From assembly GCF_022511165.1 (NCBI RefSeq), contig NZ_JAFLSB010000004.1:1-51048 (forward strand): a stretch of DNA of 51,048 bases, in the 5' to 3' direction. The DNA comes from Helicobacter sp. (GTDB taxonomy: Bacteria; Campylobacterota; Campylobacteria; Campylobacterales; Helicobacteraceae). Made by a program: the position numbers and the translations under genes. Position 1 is the stretch's first letter. Each line of letters opens with the position of its first letter. Below are positions 1-6,775 of this stretch, in pieces. The notes beneath the pieces were generated by a model, which was given only the letters and a program-made list of their open reading frames with translations, did no database searches and was not told the DNA's origin.

Positions 1-149
1 GGGTGCTTGTGAAATTTACCGGAGTGCCTTTTTACTTTGGCGGGACAGCAGTACTGATTGTAGTGCAGGTGGCTATTGATACGATGAGGCGCATTGAAGC
101 TCAAATTTATATGAGCAAATACCAAACCCTTAGTGCCGTAGGGCTTTAA
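1..149 (+). CDS. secY: SecY preprotein translocase subunit, 3' end only
   Basis: The window opens inside this gene; 48 codons and the stop TAA (147-149) are present in the frame starting at base 3. The visible peptide carries the last SecY transmembrane segment (FYFGGTAVLIVVQVAIDT) and the cytoplasmic tail MRRIEAQIYMSKY, both typical of bacterial SecY C-termini. SecY is the channel of the SecYEG translocon in the inner membrane. The stop lies one base before the map start, so the two are co-transcribed, as usual at the end of the spc operon. Nothing can be said about the N-terminal part, which is outside the window. Confidence 0.93.
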   Translation, partial: VLVKFTGVPFYFGGTAVLIVVQVAIDTMRRIEAQIYMSKYQTLSAVGL

Positions 150-150
150 G

Positions 151-912
151 ATGGCAATTAGTATCAAAAGCAAGAAAGACATAGAATCTTTACGCATACC
201 AAATAAAATCGTTGCTCAAACTCTCAAACTTCTCGCCCAACACGCAAAAGAGGGTGTCTCTCTCCTTGAGCTTGATACTTTAGCAAATGATTTTATTATC
301 TCTCAAGGCGGAAGGGCTGCTTTTTATCAACTCTATGGCTTTCCAAAATCTATTTGCACCTCTGTAAATGAGGTAATTATTCACGGCATTCCCACAGATT
401 ATAAGCTTAAAAATGGCGATATTTTAGGTATTGATATTGGTGTGGAATATGGTGGTTGGTATGGTGATGGGGCGATTACACTTGGGATTGGGCAAATTAA
501 AAAGAGTGATGAGGATTTGATTAATTGCGCCAAGGATTCTCTATATGAGGCAATTTCACAGGTGCGCGTGGGTATGCGTTTTAAGGAGCTAAGTTTAGTA
601 TTAGAAGAGGCAATTACAAAGCGCGGATATGAGCCTTTGCGTGGATTCTGCGGACACGGGATAGGACGCGCTCCACACGAGGAGCCAGAGATTCCAAATT
701 ATTTAGAATCTCCCAATCCAAAGCAAGGTCCAAAGATTCAAGAGGGTATGGTATTTTGCCTCGAGCCAATGATTGCTCAACGTGATGGAGAGCCGACTAT
801 TCTTCAGGATAATTGGTCAGTCGTTGCTAAAGATGGCTTGAATGGCAGTCATTATGAGCATACAATAGCCATTGTTGATGGCAAGGCAGAGATTTTAACG
901 GAGGTAGAATAG
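151..912 (+). CDS. map: Methionine aminopeptidase, type I
   Basis: A 253-residue cytosolic metalloprotease that removes the initiator methionine from nascent proteins. The dinuclear metal ligands of the family are visible: Asp in DIGVEYGGWYGDGA (two aspartates), His in GHGIGRAPHEEP, Glu in GMVFCLEPM, and a final Glu in HYEHTIAIVDG. The length is that of bacterial type I enzymes without an N-terminal extension. It starts one base after the secY stop and ends directly against infA, placing it in the secY-map-infA-rpmJ order common in bacteria. Confidence 0.97.
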   Translation: MAISIKSKKDIESLRIPNKIVAQTLKLLAQHAKEGVSLLELDTLANDFIISQGGRAAFYQLYGFPKSICTSVNEVIIHGIPTDYKLKNGDILGIDIGVEYGGWYGDGAITLGIGQIKKSDEDLINCAKDSLYEAISQVRVGMRFKELSLVLEEAITKRGYEPLRGFCGHGIGRAPHEEPEIPNYLESPNPKQGPKIQEGMVFCLEPMIAQRDGEPTILQDNWSVVAKDGLNGSHYEHTIAIVDGKAEILTEVE

Positions 913-1131
913 ATGGCAAAAGATGATGTGATTGAAGTTGATGGCAAGGTTGTTGAGGCTTTGCCAAATGCAACCTTTCGTGTGCAGCTTGAAAATGGGC
1001 ATATCGTGCTTTGCCATATAGCAGGAAAGATGCGTATGCACTATATTAAAATTTTGCCCGGTGATATGGTTAAAATTGAGCTTACTCCTTATAGTCTTGA
1101 TAAGGGGAGGATTACTTATAGGCATAAATAG
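913..1131 (+). CDS. infA: Translation initiation factor IF-1
   Basis: A 72-residue single OB-fold protein that binds the ribosomal A site during initiation. The sequence begins MAKDDVIEVDGKVVEALPNA and ends GRITYRHK, matching the whole IF-1 family from end to end. It starts on the base after the map stop codon (TAG then ATG), so translation is probably coupled. The ribosome-binding site GGAGG lies within the end of map. Confidence 0.98.
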   Translation: MAKDDVIEVDGKVVEALPNATFRVQLENGHIVLCHIAGKMRMHYIKILPGDMVKIELTPYSLDKGRITYRHK

Positions 1132-1216
1132 GGTTTTTGTAAGTAGTTTTTAAATATTTTTTTTGTAAAATCTTCAGTTTTAACTCCAAAAAGTTAGAAA
1201 ATACAAAGGAGCAGGT

Positions 1217-1330
1217 ATGAAAGTTCGACCTTCGGTCAAAAAGATGTGCGATAAATGTAAGGTTATCAAGCGTAAAGGTGTGGTTCGAGTGATTTGCTCA
1301 ACCCCTAAACATAAACAAAGACAAGGATAA
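1217..1330 (+). CDS. rpmJ: 50S ribosomal protein L36
   Basis: A 37-residue zinc-ribbon ribosomal protein of the large subunit. Translation from ATG 1217 gives MKVRPSVKKMCDKCKVIKRK followed by VRVICSTPKHKQRQG. The zinc ligands C-x2-C-x12-C-x4-H are intact, so this is the zinc-binding (C+) form. A good ribosome-binding site (AAAGGAG, about 1205-1211) precedes it. The 85-base gap to infA holds an AT-rich stretch and may contain an internal promoter. rpsM begins four bases after its stop. Confidence 0.96.
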   Translation: MKVRPSVKKMCDKCKVIKRKGVVRVICSTPKHKQRQG

Positions 1331-1333
1331 AAG

Positions 1334-1696
1334 ATGGCTAGAATTGCTGGTGTAGATTTGCCAAAAAAGAAGAGAGTGGAATATGCTCTTACTTATATTT
1401 ATGGTATTGGGCTTAAAAGCTCAAGAGATATTCTTAAAGCCGTAAATATTTCTTTTGATAAGCGAGTTTTTGATCTCAGCGAAGATGAAGTTTCATCTAT
1501 TGCAAAAAAGATTCAAGAAAGCTATATGGTTGAAGGTGATCTTAGGAAAAAAGTAACAATGGATATTAAGGCATTAATGGATTTGGGGAGCTATCGTGGT
1601 TTGCGCCATAGAAAAGGCTTGCCTGTTCGAGGACAAACGACAAAAAATAATGCTCGCACACGCAAGGGTAAGAAAAAAACTGTGGGTAGCAAGTAA
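1334..1696 (+). CDS. rpsM: 30S ribosomal protein S13
   Basis: A 120-residue small-subunit protein at the subunit interface. It opens with MARIAGVDLPKKKRVEYAL and has the helix-hairpin-helix-like segment YGIGLKSS. The basic C-terminal tail RGQTTKNNARTRKGKKK contacts the P-site tRNA in the family. The length is normal. It sits in the conserved rpmJ-rpsM-rpsK-rpsD-rpoA-rplQ order of the alpha operon, with short gaps on both sides. Confidence 0.98.
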   Translation: MARIAGVDLPKKKRVEYALTYIYGIGLKSSRDILKAVNISFDKRVFDLSEDEVSSIAKKIQESYMVEGDLRKKVTMDIKALMDLGSYRGLRHRKGLPVRGQTTKNNARTRKGKKKTVGSK

Positions 1697-1708
1697 GGAG
1701 TAAGTGGA

Positions 1709-2101
1709 ATGGCAAAAAAAGGTGTAACCAAGAAAAAAAATGCAAAAAAGAATATTGCACGAGGCATAGTGTGCATTTCCGCATCGTTTAATAATACCAA
1801 TGTAACCGTTACTGATGAAATGGGCAATGTGTTGTGTTGGGCGACTGCTGGTGGATTGGGATTTAAAGGAAGTAAAAAATCTACTCCTTATGCTGCCCAA
1901 CAAGCTGTAGAAGCGGCAATGGAAAAGGCTAAAGAGCACGGTATTAAAGAAGTAGGTATCAAAGTGCAAGGACCAGGGAGCGGAAGAGAAACCGCAGTAA
2001 AAAGCGTAGGAGCAATCGAGGGCATTAAGGTGCTTTGGTTAAAGGATATTACACCATTGCCCCATAATGGTTGCAGACCACCAAAGAGAAGAAGAGTGTA
2101 A
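1709..2101 (+). CDS. rpsK: 30S ribosomal protein S11
   Basis: A 130-residue platform protein of the small subunit. Hallmarks are FNNTNVTVTDEMGN, the glycine-rich run KVQGPGSGRETAVK, and the C-terminal PHNGCRPPKRRRV. The N-terminus is a very lysine-rich extension (MAKKGVTKKKNAKKN), normal for the family. A Shine-Dalgarno AAGGAG is visible upstream at about 1695. It is co-transcribed with rpsM and rpsD. Confidence 0.98.
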   Translation: MAKKGVTKKKNAKKNIARGIVCISASFNNTNVTVTDEMGNVLCWATAGGLGFKGSKKSTPYAAQQAVEAAMEKAKEHGIKEVGIKVQGPGSGRETAVKSVGAIEGIKVLWLKDITPLPHNGCRPPKRRRV

Positions 2102-2112
2102 GGGAGTGATAT

Positions 2113-2739
2113 ATGGCACGATATAGAGGACCAGTTGAAAAATTAGAAAGGCGCTTTGGTGTATCTCTTGCACTAAAAGGCGAGAGGAGATTAGCGGGTA
2201 AAAGCGCACTTGATAAGCGACCTTATGGACCAGGACAGCACGGGCAAAAACGTGGCAAGATTTCAGAATATGGCTTGCAGTTGCGTGAAAAGCAAAAAGC
2301 GAAGATTATGTATGGTGTGAGTGAAAAGCAATTCCGCGCCCTTTTTAGAGAAGCAAATCGTCAAGAGGGCAATACAGGGGAGAATCTTGTGCGTATCATA
2401 GAGCAACGTTTGGATAATGTAGTGTATCGTATGGGATTTGCTACAACAAGAAGATTTGCAAGACAGCTTGTTACACACGGACATATTCTTGTTAATGGCA
2501 AACGCGTAGATATTCCCTCATATATTGTAAAACCCGGGCAAAAAATTGAATTGAAAGAAAAAAGCAAAAATAATCCTCAAGTATTACGCGCAATTGATTT
2601 GACTGCACAAACAGGCATTGTGCCTTGGGTTGATGTAGATAAGGAGAAGAAATTTGGCATCTTTACTCGCTTCCCGCAAAGAGAAGAGGTAGTAATACCT
2701 ATTGAGGAAAGATTAATAGTCGAGCTTTATTCTAAGTAA
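2113..2739 (+). CDS. rpsD: 30S ribosomal protein S4
   Basis: A 208-residue primary 16S-binding protein. It contains the S4 RNA-binding fold (about residues 98-160, LDNVVYRMGFATTRRFARQL, then HGHILVNGKRVDIPSY). It lacks the N-terminal Cys4 zinc knuckle seen in some S4 proteins: the first 45 residues contain no cysteine, so this is the C-minus form. In gammaproteobacteria S4 autoregulates the alpha operon; whether it does so here is not shown by the sequence. Confidence 0.98.
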   Translation: MARYRGPVEKLERRFGVSLALKGERRLAGKSALDKRPYGPGQHGQKRGKISEYGLQLREKQKAKIMYGVSEKQFRALFREANRQEGNTGENLVRIIEQRLDNVVYRMGFATTRRFARQLVTHGHILVNGKRVDIPSYIVKPGQKIELKEKSKNNPQVLRAIDLTAQTGIVPWVDVDKEKKFGIFTRFPQREEVVIPIEERLIVELYSK

Positions 2740-2755
2740 AAATAAGGATTACGCA

Positions 2756-3760
2756 ATGAATATGATTAAAATTGAACCTTATATTCCCACAGATATAAGT
2801 ACTGAAGAAATTTCAGCCAATAGAATCAAAATTAGTGCCTACCCTTTTGAATCTGGCTATGCTATTACATTAGCTCACCCCATTCGTCGCTTACTCCTCT
2901 CAAGCTCTGTAGGATATGCACCTACTGCTTTAAAGATTCAAGGTGTTTCACACGAATTTGATTCTATTCGGGGCATCGTAGAAGATGTATCGCATTTTAT
3001 TAGCAATCTCAAAAATATTCGTTTTTTCATTAAAGACAAAGAGCTTGATAGTGTGCAACTCCATTATGATTTAAAGGGTCCAATGGTGCTTAATGCAGGA
3101 GAGCTTGCTAATGATGCGGTAGGGGTTGTAAATACTGATGCTTATTTGGCGACAATTAATGAAAATGCGAGCATTAGTTTTTCTCTTATTGTGCAAAAAG
3201 GCATAGGATATGTGCCAAGCGAGAGTATTCGAGGTAAGATTGCAGAGGATTATATTCCTCTTGATGCGTATTTTACGCCTGTAAAAAAGGCAGTGTATGA
3301 GATTGAAAATGTGCTTGTAGAAGACAATCCAAATTATGAAAAAATCATTTTTGATATTGAGACAGATGGGCAGATTGAACCTCTTGCTGCTTTTAAGGAA
3401 GCTATTGCGGTAATGCACAAGCAAATGAGTATTTTTGGAGTGGATTTGAGCGCAGCTTCTAGCAACGCAAAAAATGTCGCTGAAAATTCCGGAGAGCTTA
3501 AAACCTTGATGATTAAGATTGATATGCTGAATTTGAGCGCACGTTGCTTTAATTGCCTCGATAGATCAGGATTAAAATATGTAGGTGAGCTTGTGATTAT
3601 GAGTGAAAATGAGCTTAAAAATATTAAAAATATGGGTAAAAAATCCTATGATGAGATTGCAGAGAAACTAGAGGAGCTTGGCTACCCTGTGGGTGGAGAA
3701 ATTGCCGAAGATGTTTTGCAGCTTCTTAATCGTAAATTAGCTCGTATCAAAAATAATTAG
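2756..3760 (+). CDS. rpoA: RNA polymerase alpha subunit
   Basis: A 334-residue subunit that nucleates RNA polymerase assembly. The N-terminal domain has the dimerisation motif HPIRRLLLSSSVGYAPTA near residue 45. The C-terminal domain (about residues 250-330) contains the DNA/activator-binding helix-hairpin-helix elements LNLSARCFNCLDRSG and KNIKNMGKKSYDEI. ATG 2756 is preceded by AAGGA at good spacing; a second ATG two codons later (2762) is also possible. It has the usual place between rpsD and rplQ. Confidence 0.97.
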   Translation: MNMIKIEPYIPTDISTEEISANRIKISAYPFESGYAITLAHPIRRLLLSSSVGYAPTALKIQGVSHEFDSIRGIVEDVSHFISNLKNIRFFIKDKELDSVQLHYDLKGPMVLNAGELANDAVGVVNTDAYLATINENASISFSLIVQKGIGYVPSESIRGKIAEDYIPLDAYFTPVKKAVYEIENVLVEDNPNYEKIIFDIETDGQIEPLAAFKEAIAVMHKQMSIFGVDLSAASSNAKNVAENSGELKTLMIKIDMLNLSARCFNCLDRSGLKYVGELVIMSENELKNIKNMGKKSYDEIAEKLEELGYPVGGEIAEDVLQLLNRKLARIKNN

Positions 3761-3775
3761 TGAGGGAGAAGCAAG

Positions 3776-4126
3776 ATGAGACATAGACATGGTTATAGAA
3801 AATTGGGGCGCACTTGCGCTCATCGAAAGGCATTGCTTAAGAATCTAGCGATTGCTCTTATTGAGCATAATAAAATTGAAACAGGCGTGTTTAAGGCAAA
3901 AGAATTGCAAAGCTATATTGAAAAGCTTGTGAGTGTTGCTCGAAACGCTGATTTTAATACGCATCGCTATATTTTTGCCTATTTGCAGGATAAGAAAGCC
4001 ACCAAGAAACTTATTACTGAAATAGCTCCTAAATATAATGGACGCAATGGCGGTTATACGAGGATTCAGCGCACACGTCTCCGCAGAGGTGATGCCTCAC
4101 AAATGGCAATCATTGAGTTTGTGTAA
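3776..4126 (+). CDS. rplQ: 50S ribosomal protein L17
   Basis: A 116-residue large-subunit protein near the exit tunnel. It begins MRHRHGYRKLGRTCAHRKAL, close to the universal MRHR..RKLGR.S.HR start, and has the NGGYTRI.RTRLRRGD segment of the family. It is the last gene of the ribosomal/rpoA operon. A strong hairpin with a T tract follows 19 bases after the stop. Confidence 0.98.
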   Translation: MRHRHGYRKLGRTCAHRKALLKNLAIALIEHNKIETGVFKAKELQSYIEKLVSVARNADFNTHRYIFAYLQDKKATKKLITEIAPKYNGRNGGYTRIQRTRLRRGDASQMAIIEFV

Positions 4127-4144
4127 AACCCCAAACCATTTTGT

Positions 4145-4182
4145 AGCAATATAAAATCTCCTAGATTCTATATTGCTTTTTT
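4145..4182 (+). terminator. Rho-independent terminator after rplQ
   Basis: The arms AGCAATATA and TATATTGCT pair over 9 bp. Inside, AATCT/AGATT adds 5 more bp after one mismatch around a CCT loop. A run of six T follows at 4177-4182. Its position fits the end of the alpha operon. Confidence 0.85.
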
Positions 4183-4469
4183 AATATAGCACCCTCCCTT
4201 TAATATAGACTTCATTAGCAAAAATTACTTGAATCACACTCTAAACTTTATATATGAAATGCTTTTTGGAATCTTAGAAATCTAAAAAAATAAGGAATCT
4301 TAAAACTTCAAAGACAAAAATGTGAAATAGAATCTAGATTCTAAAAAAAAGATTATTTTTGCAATAGGATTCAAAACTTTAATAATAAAAAATATGAAAA
4401 GTTTAAAAGATTCTAGAATCCTTTATTTTACATTTATTAGATTTTTCTATAAGGGGGAGGGGCTTAAAT
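4183..4469. other. Gene-free AT-rich spacer rich in AGATTCT-type words
   Basis: I see no credible coding region on either strand here. The stretch is very AT-rich and contains several overlapping copies of GAATCTAGATTCTA-like inverted words (around 4267-4285, 4324-4347 and 4409-4421). It may be a decayed region; the next item on the right is a coding relic. Confidence 0.5.
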
Positions 4470-4616
4470 TTACAAGTATGGATTGGTGCTTTGCACAAAT
4501 GCGAAGTCGCGCTCGGTGATATACACCTCGCCCCCTACGACGCCTTTAAGGTTTGCCTCTCACGCGATTTTATTTGTATTGCAATAAAGATATACTTTAT
4601 TGCTGAATCTACGCAT
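4470..4616 (-). pseudogene. Short coding relic with one in-frame TGA
   Basis: Read on the minus strand from ATG 4616, the frame gives MRRFSNKVYLYCNTNKIA, then TGA at 4562-4560, then EANLKGVVGGEVYITERDFA continuing FVQSTNPYL and TAA at 4472-4470. The second part looks protein-like, with mixed composition and locally high GC in an otherwise very AT-rich gap. A single C-to-T change in CGA would restore REANLKG. I do not recognise the family. No convincing ribosome-binding site precedes the ATG, so it may be the 3' end of a larger lost gene. It lies downstream of, and on the same strand as, the helix-turn-helix gene at 4757-4966. Confidence 0.4.
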
Positions 4617-4756
4617 AGTTTGCAAAAGATTCTAAAATCTCGCCCATTTTGTTATAACATTTAAAAATCTTAATTTGCTTCTTTTAAATTTCAACAATGC
4701 AAATTTATTTTATCGGCAAAAACTTCAAGGTGCAATGTTGCTTTAATAATCAAAAA

Positions 4757-4966
4757 TTAGCGAGAGGAGGGGAGGGTGTGTGAGTCAATGGTTTTTATCA
4801 ATGATTGTATTTCTTCGTTATACATTTCTTGGGTATAGATTCGCTCACGCATTTTAAATCCTGCCTCAATAATCGCAAAAAGTTCAGGCTTCGTGTATTT
4901 CCATCTCTGCAAAGTGCGTGTAGTGATACGCAAGATTCTCGCCTTATCCTGTTGCGTGTATTTCAT
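4757..4966 (-). CDS. Small helix-turn-helix protein, unknown role
   Basis: A 69-residue protein. Residues 1-40 (KYTQQDKARILRITTRTLQR then WKYTKPELFAIIEAGFK) look like a compact helix-turn-helix that ends in the W-x-x-x-(K/R)PEL signature seen in small phage or plasmid-type DNA-binding proteins. The C-terminal third is a charged helix. ATG 4966 has a good ribosome-binding site upstream (GAGGAA, spacing about 7). It is isolated in a long gap and divergent from the TM2 gene at 5122. It may be a remnant of a mobile element or a stand-alone regulator; no target is visible. The confidence applies to the gene being real, less to its role. Confidence 0.6.
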   Translation of the reverse strand: MKYTQQDKARILRITTRTLQRWKYTKPELFAIIEAGFKMRERIYTQEMYNEEIQSLIKTIDSHTLPSSR

Positions 4967-5082
4967 ACATTTTCCTCGTTTTTTATTTGCCTTAAAAATT
5001 GTGTGAATTAAATAAAACTTTATCTTTATTTCAAATTACGATAATATTTCATATATATATTTATTTTTAAGAAAATATGTCG

Positions 5083-5088
5083 TATTAT
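5083..5088 (+). promoter_or_regulatory. Candidate -10 box for the TM2/lipoprotein cluster
   Basis: TATTAT lies 33 bases before the start codon at 5122, in a very AT-rich leader as is usual for Helicobacter housekeeping promoters, which rely mainly on the -10 element. A ribosome-binding site GAAGGAG follows at about 5109-5115. No obvious -35 is seen. Confidence 0.4.
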
Positions 5089-5121
5089 GACGATACTTAA
5101 TTTTAAATTGAAGGAGAAAGA

Positions 5122-5553
5122 ATGGATTCAAATACCCTATTGATGAGTGTGCAAGATAAATTGCCCAAAGATAGTTTCGAGCTGCAAGGATTTAAGGAAC
5201 GACTTGATAGGCTTGATGAAAAAGCGCGTGATGAGTTTATGGCAAAAATTCCACTTTTGAAGCTCAAAAGTCCTTTATTGGTCTTTTGGGTAGGTAGTTT
5301 TTTGTTTGGGAATTTTGGTGTTGGTCGCTTTATGATTGGTGATATGGTTTTGGGTGGCGCGAGACTAGCAATTACACTTCTTGCGCTGATTTTTTCTGCT
5401 ATTGCGCAAGAGGGTGGCTCATCGACTGCAAGTGTAATAGGTGGCTTATGTGTTTTGGTAATGTGGATTTGGTGGATTGCGGATTTATTTTTGGTAGGCA
5501 AAAAGCTAAGAAAAACAAATCTCAATACATTACTTTTGGCTTTGCCTCAATAA
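5122..5553 (+). CDS. TM2-domain membrane protein
   Basis: A 143-residue protein with a soluble N-terminal half (about residues 1-50, rich in Leu, Lys and Glu) and a TM2-type membrane hairpin in the C-terminal half. The first segment is followed by the diagnostic FGVGRFMIGD and the second runs into WWIADLFLVGKKLRK, matching the G-x-x-R-F-Y-x-G and D-x-x-x-x-x-K signatures of TM2. About 30 residues between the two halves add further hydrophobic sequence. It is paralogous to the next gene, sharing an N-terminal LP-rich segment. The cellular role of bacterial TM2 proteins is mostly unknown. Confidence 0.85.
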   Translation: MDSNTLLMSVQDKLPKDSFELQGFKERLDRLDEKARDEFMAKIPLLKLKSPLLVFWVGSFLFGNFGVGRFMIGDMVLGGARLAITLLALIFSAIAQEGGSSTASVIGGLCVLVMWIWWIADLFLVGKKLRKTNLNTLLLALPQ

Positions 5554-5567
5554 GAATGGGGGTGATT

Positions 5568-5918
5568 ATGAATGATAAAGTAATGGTAATAGTTTCTACT
5601 TGGGGAGATAAATTACCAGAATCTGCGCCATTACTGCTGCAAGAGAGGCTTCAAAAACTCCCCGAAGACAAGCTCTCCCACCTTAGTCTTATTCAGCTTA
5701 AAGACCCTATTGTTGGACTTGTTCTTGGAGTATGTTTGGGCATTGTAGGAGCGGATAGATTCTATAAGGGAGATATAGTCTTGGGAGTAGTAAAGTTTCT
5801 TTTGTGTTGGCTTACCTTTGGAATCTGGGCAATAGTGGATTTGTTTTTGGTATGGAAAGGCATTAAACAGGATAATCTTAATAAGATTTCTCATCAGCTT
5901 ATGATGTTTGGTGTGTAA
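5568..5918 (+). CDS. TM2-domain membrane protein, second paralogue
   Basis: A 116-residue protein with the same plan as its neighbour: about 45 soluble residues with the motif RLQKLPEDKLSHL, then a TM2 hairpin with GADRFYKGDIVLG and FGIWAIVDLFLVWKG. I chose ATG 5568 because it has a G-rich ribosome-binding site (GGGGG, about 7 bases upstream) and follows the previous stop by 14 bases. Longer in-frame readings would overlap the first paralogue. Here the TM2 signature is closer to consensus (RFYKG) than in the first copy (RFMIG). Confidence 0.85.
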   Translation: MNDKVMVIVSTWGDKLPESAPLLLQERLQKLPEDKLSHLSLIQLKDPIVGLVLGVCLGIVGADRFYKGDIVLGVVKFLLCWLTFGIWAIVDLFLVWKGIKQDNLNKISHQLMMFGV

Positions 5919-5937
5919 AAAAGAGAAAGGATAAAAA

Positions 5938-6507
5938 ATGCGCAAAATAATTATTTTGGTAGGAAGTGTAGTGCTAATAGGTTTATTGAGTGGTTGCGGA
6001 AATAATTTTAAATGCGACAATAAGGATTATGCAGAGCAGGCTTTGAATATTTTACTATTTGGAGATGCAAAGGGGAGTAATGATAAAAAAATTACATTAA
6101 AAAGTTTGGGTTTTGATGTGAGCGAGATTACGTTAATGGAGCTTGATAAAGATAAAAATTCAAGTATTTGTAAGGCAAACATCATCAATAAGAATGCCGA
6201 AAAAGCCATAGCACTTTTTAAAGAATCCCGCAAAAGTGGGGAAAAGCCACATTTTGATGAAACAACGGAAGCACTCGCTAACTTAGGCTTTTCTAGTAAG
6301 GGAGTAGATGGAATGCTTGGCGGAGTGATAGGTGGAGAACTTTTAAAAAATCTTAATATTCCTAAAGAAGAGATGACGCAAGAGACTTTAGTAGAGCTTT
6401 TAGGCGTGGGGTTTGTCGCATTGAAATTACACGCGCACGGCTTGGCATATAGGACTTATGATAATGGTAATGGCGATTTGATGATAGAAGCTGATTTTGC
6501 CAAATAG
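5938..6507 (+). CDS. Predicted lipoprotein of unknown function
   Basis: A 189-residue protein with a lipoprotein signal peptide: MRK, a hydrophobic stretch, then the lipobox LLSGC, giving Cys20 as the lipidated residue. The mature part is mixed alpha/beta and charged, with three further cysteines (the lipobox Cys excluded, Cys26 and Cys79 are visible in the first half). I recognise no domain. It lies 19 bases after the second TM2 gene with its own ribosome-binding site (AGAAAGGA), so the three genes form one transcription unit. Envelope location is well supported; function is not known. Confidence 0.8.
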   Translation: MRKIIILVGSVVLIGLLSGCGNNFKCDNKDYAEQALNILLFGDAKGSNDKKITLKSLGFDVSEITLMELDKDKNSSICKANIINKNAEKAIALFKESRKSGEKPHFDETTEALANLGFSSKGVDGMLGGVIGGELLKNLNIPKEEMTQETLVELLGVGFVALKLHAHGLAYRTYDNGNGDLMIEADFAK

Positions 6508-6570
6508 GAATGCTTATTTTACTTGTATGCCTCAAATAATCATTTTTGACTTTTATAGATTTTGCTTTGA

Positions 6571-6610
6571 GTAGATTCTATTTTGCGATATAGCGACAAT
6601 AAGAATCTAC
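6571..6610. repeat. Inverted repeat of the AGATTCT word in the fdh upstream region
   Basis: GTAGATTCT (6571-6579) and AGAATCTAC (6602-6610) are a perfect 9-bp inverted repeat separated by 22 bases. It lies between the lipoprotein gene and the formate dehydrogenase locus. No T tract follows on either strand, so it is not a classical terminator. Confidence 0.5.
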
Positions 6611-6775
6611 AAAGAATCCCCAAAATGCCATAAAGAGCTTATGGGGGAGATTCATAAAATCATTTTTTGGAATAAAGATTGCAATCAAAAAGTATGCAAA
6701 AATGAGAAACTATAAGTCTAATATCATTCATATTGTGCTATGATATGCTATTCTTATGGGCTTAAAGGCGGGTTA

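Noticed and set aside
5448..5567. A longer N-terminus for the second TM2 protein
   Set aside because: It would lie inside the first TM2 gene in another frame and lacks a ribosome-binding site; the protein family starts near ATG 5568.
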